NCBI GenBank assembly: GCA_022578965.1
Contig: MU400562.1
Coordinates: forward strand, 62,001 to 126,000
Origin: Xylaria sp. FL1777
Taxonomy: Eukaryota; Ascomycota; Sordariomycetes; Xylariales; Xylariaceae
Reading direction: 5' to 3'
DNA length: 64,000 bases
Under the pieces are notes generated by a model. The model did not search any database. It saw only the letters and a program-made list of their open reading frames with translations, and was not told where the DNA came from. A program made the position numbers and the translations under genes. Below are positions 62,930 through 64,000 of this stretch, one piece after another; within the stretch, counting starts at the first letter, position 1; every line of letters starts with the position of its first letter.

Positions 62930-64000
62930 TTACGAGAGCGTGAAATAAAGAACACCGCAATGCGTACTCAGCCCCGCCAACACGGAATGCTTCCACGGCT
63001 TCTCAGGGTTGACTATCGTCCAGTCAAAGTTTCGGAATAGCTGTCAAGATAATGTTAGCCCTGCTACCAACATACACTCTGGGTTCTAAAAGCCACCTAC
63101 CTCAAATACAACGAGACTGAGCTCGCGCAACGCGATGGTCTTGCCAAGACACGACCAGCGTCCGTGGCCGAACCCCAGATTGATGTCATTCTTCATACCT
63201 TCCACTAGACCATGATAATTAGTAATTTCTCTTTCATTGACGGAGCGAAAGAGCTGAAACTGAAAATGGCTGTGAATACAGGTGAGGGACCGATGCTAAT
63301 GAATTCGGAGCTGTTCTCACGTCTTTTTTCATCAATCTCCTCAAGCCAACGTTCGGGGCGAAATATATCGACATCGGCATCTTTCCCGTAAACGCTCTCG
63401 TTTCGGTGCATCGCCTTAAATGACGGTATGATGTTCACGCCTCCTGGCAAATATATCTCTTCGTTGTCAATTGTCACAGTGTCACCCCCAGGGGGAGTGT
63501 CGCGAGACAGTGTATTGTTTACTGGAGGGAATATTCTCATCCCCTCCTTGATGACCGCCTGGAGGTACCTGAGCTCCTTGGCCTGCGTCGTCGTGATGAT
63601 TCCCGGCCTCTGTGGTGCTTTGCCAGACGCCACTGCGTCATCGATCTCCGCCTGGAGAGTTTTGTATACCCGCGCGTTAGTCAAGACGTAGAGCATGATA
63701 CCCCTGAGTGCTCCAGCGGTAGTATCTGCTCCCGCAACAATCTGCAGTAAGTTCTCCGTCTTTAACTGGTCACCTGACAGACCGTTCTTCATGAAAGACA
63801 TCAACATATCTGCCCTTGGCACTATAACATCTGGGGTCAGTAATTGCAATTCTGAGTGTAATGGGGAGTTTTTGGAATCGTTGGATGTTTCTAAAACACA
63901 CAAACATGAGTTTGGCCTCACGTAACTTTCCTACTCTAAAAGTGGCCCGAACAGGAAGAGTGAAGGCTCCGAGAACTACTCACCGACTCCAAGGCTCTTT
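62930..64000 (-). CDS. Cytochrome P450 (partial, 5' end beyond the window)
   Basis: Four exons are seen on the minus strand: the tail of an upstream exon 63984-64000, then 63321-63830, 63101-63204 and 62930-63040. The start lies outside the window. The I-helix reads AGADTTAG, the ERR-triad segment is KEGMRIFPP with PERW, and the heme motif is FGHGRWSCLG. In that motif the residue usually Arg (before x-Cys) is Trp, with Arg one place earlier, as often in fungal P450s. The C-terminus (LFRNFDWTIVNPEKPW) is typical. The last 20 residues lack the usual family ending, so the stop exon is slightly uncertain. Substrate unknown. Confidence 0.85.

Overview
This window is nuclear DNA from a filamentous ascomycete (Pezizomycotina). 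The evidence is many short introns (mostly 50-160 nt) with GTRAGT-type donors and internal branch sites, intact fungal gene families, secreted plant- and protein-degrading enzymes, and an intron-bearing tRNA-Leu. A Sordariomycete, perhaps of the Xylariales, is my guess from the intergenic AGGTACCT-rich style and gene content; it is not proven here. I rebuilt exon structures by hand, keeping reading frame and conserved family motifs across each junction, so several genes differ from any single open reading frame.

Layout: 1.4-3.0 kb, secreted choice-of-anchor-B (LVIVD-type) protein (+). 3.6-5.5 kb, DHCR24-like FAD reductase (-). 7.1 kb, tRNA-Leu(AAG) with intron. 8.0-9.9 kb, secreted polyamine/amine oxidase (+). 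11.4-13.5 kb, CorA-type cation channel (+). 14.2-16.1 kb, vacuolar alkaline phosphatase (+). 18.2-20.0 kb, F-box/LRR-type protein (-). 20.8-22.4 kb, RAD9 checkpoint clamp subunit (+). 22.5-23.7 kb, RCC1-repeat ATS1/KTI13-like protein (-). 24.1-26.0 kb, prephenate dehydrogenase TYR1 (+). 26.6-28.5 kb, FAD-binding dehydrogenase (-). 29.5-31.1 kb, D-2-hydroxyacid dehydrogenase (-). 31.9-33.9 kb, secreted M14 carboxypeptidase (-). 36.6-38.1 kb, secreted tandem beta-trefoil-like protein (+). 38.6-48.2 kb, five oxidoreductase/tailoring-type genes (NmrA-like, SnoaL-like, DUF1772, P450, FAD monooxygenase) that look like part of a secondary-metabolite or aromatic-catabolic neighbourhood without a core synthase in view. 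48.6-50.8 kb, secreted sedolisin (-). 56.8-59.4 kb, arrestin-like adaptor (+). 60.8-62.2 kb, GH10 xylanase with CBM1 (+). 62.9-64.0 kb, 3' part of a second P450 (-), cut by the window edge.

How the genes fit together: housekeeping genes (RAD9, KTI13-like, TYR1, vacuolar phosphatase, CorA) are mixed with secreted saprotrophic functions (GH10-CBM1 xylanase, sedolisin, M14 carboxypeptidase, amine oxidase). The arrestin carries a PPxY-type motif suited to recruiting an Rsp5/HulA ubiquitin ligase. Gene-poor stretches (33.9-36.6 kb and 50.8-56.7 kb above all) are AT-leaning, hold simple repeats and short palindromes, and show no recognisable transposon.

I found no CRISPR, phage or clearly novel multi-gene system. 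The most notable items are an inferred 4-nt microexon in the carboxypeptidase, an alkaline phosphatase whose first coding exon is only the start codon, a duplicated beta-trefoil gene, the tailoring-gene neighbourhood, and a strongly over-represented 8-bp palindrome confined almost wholly to non-coding DNA.
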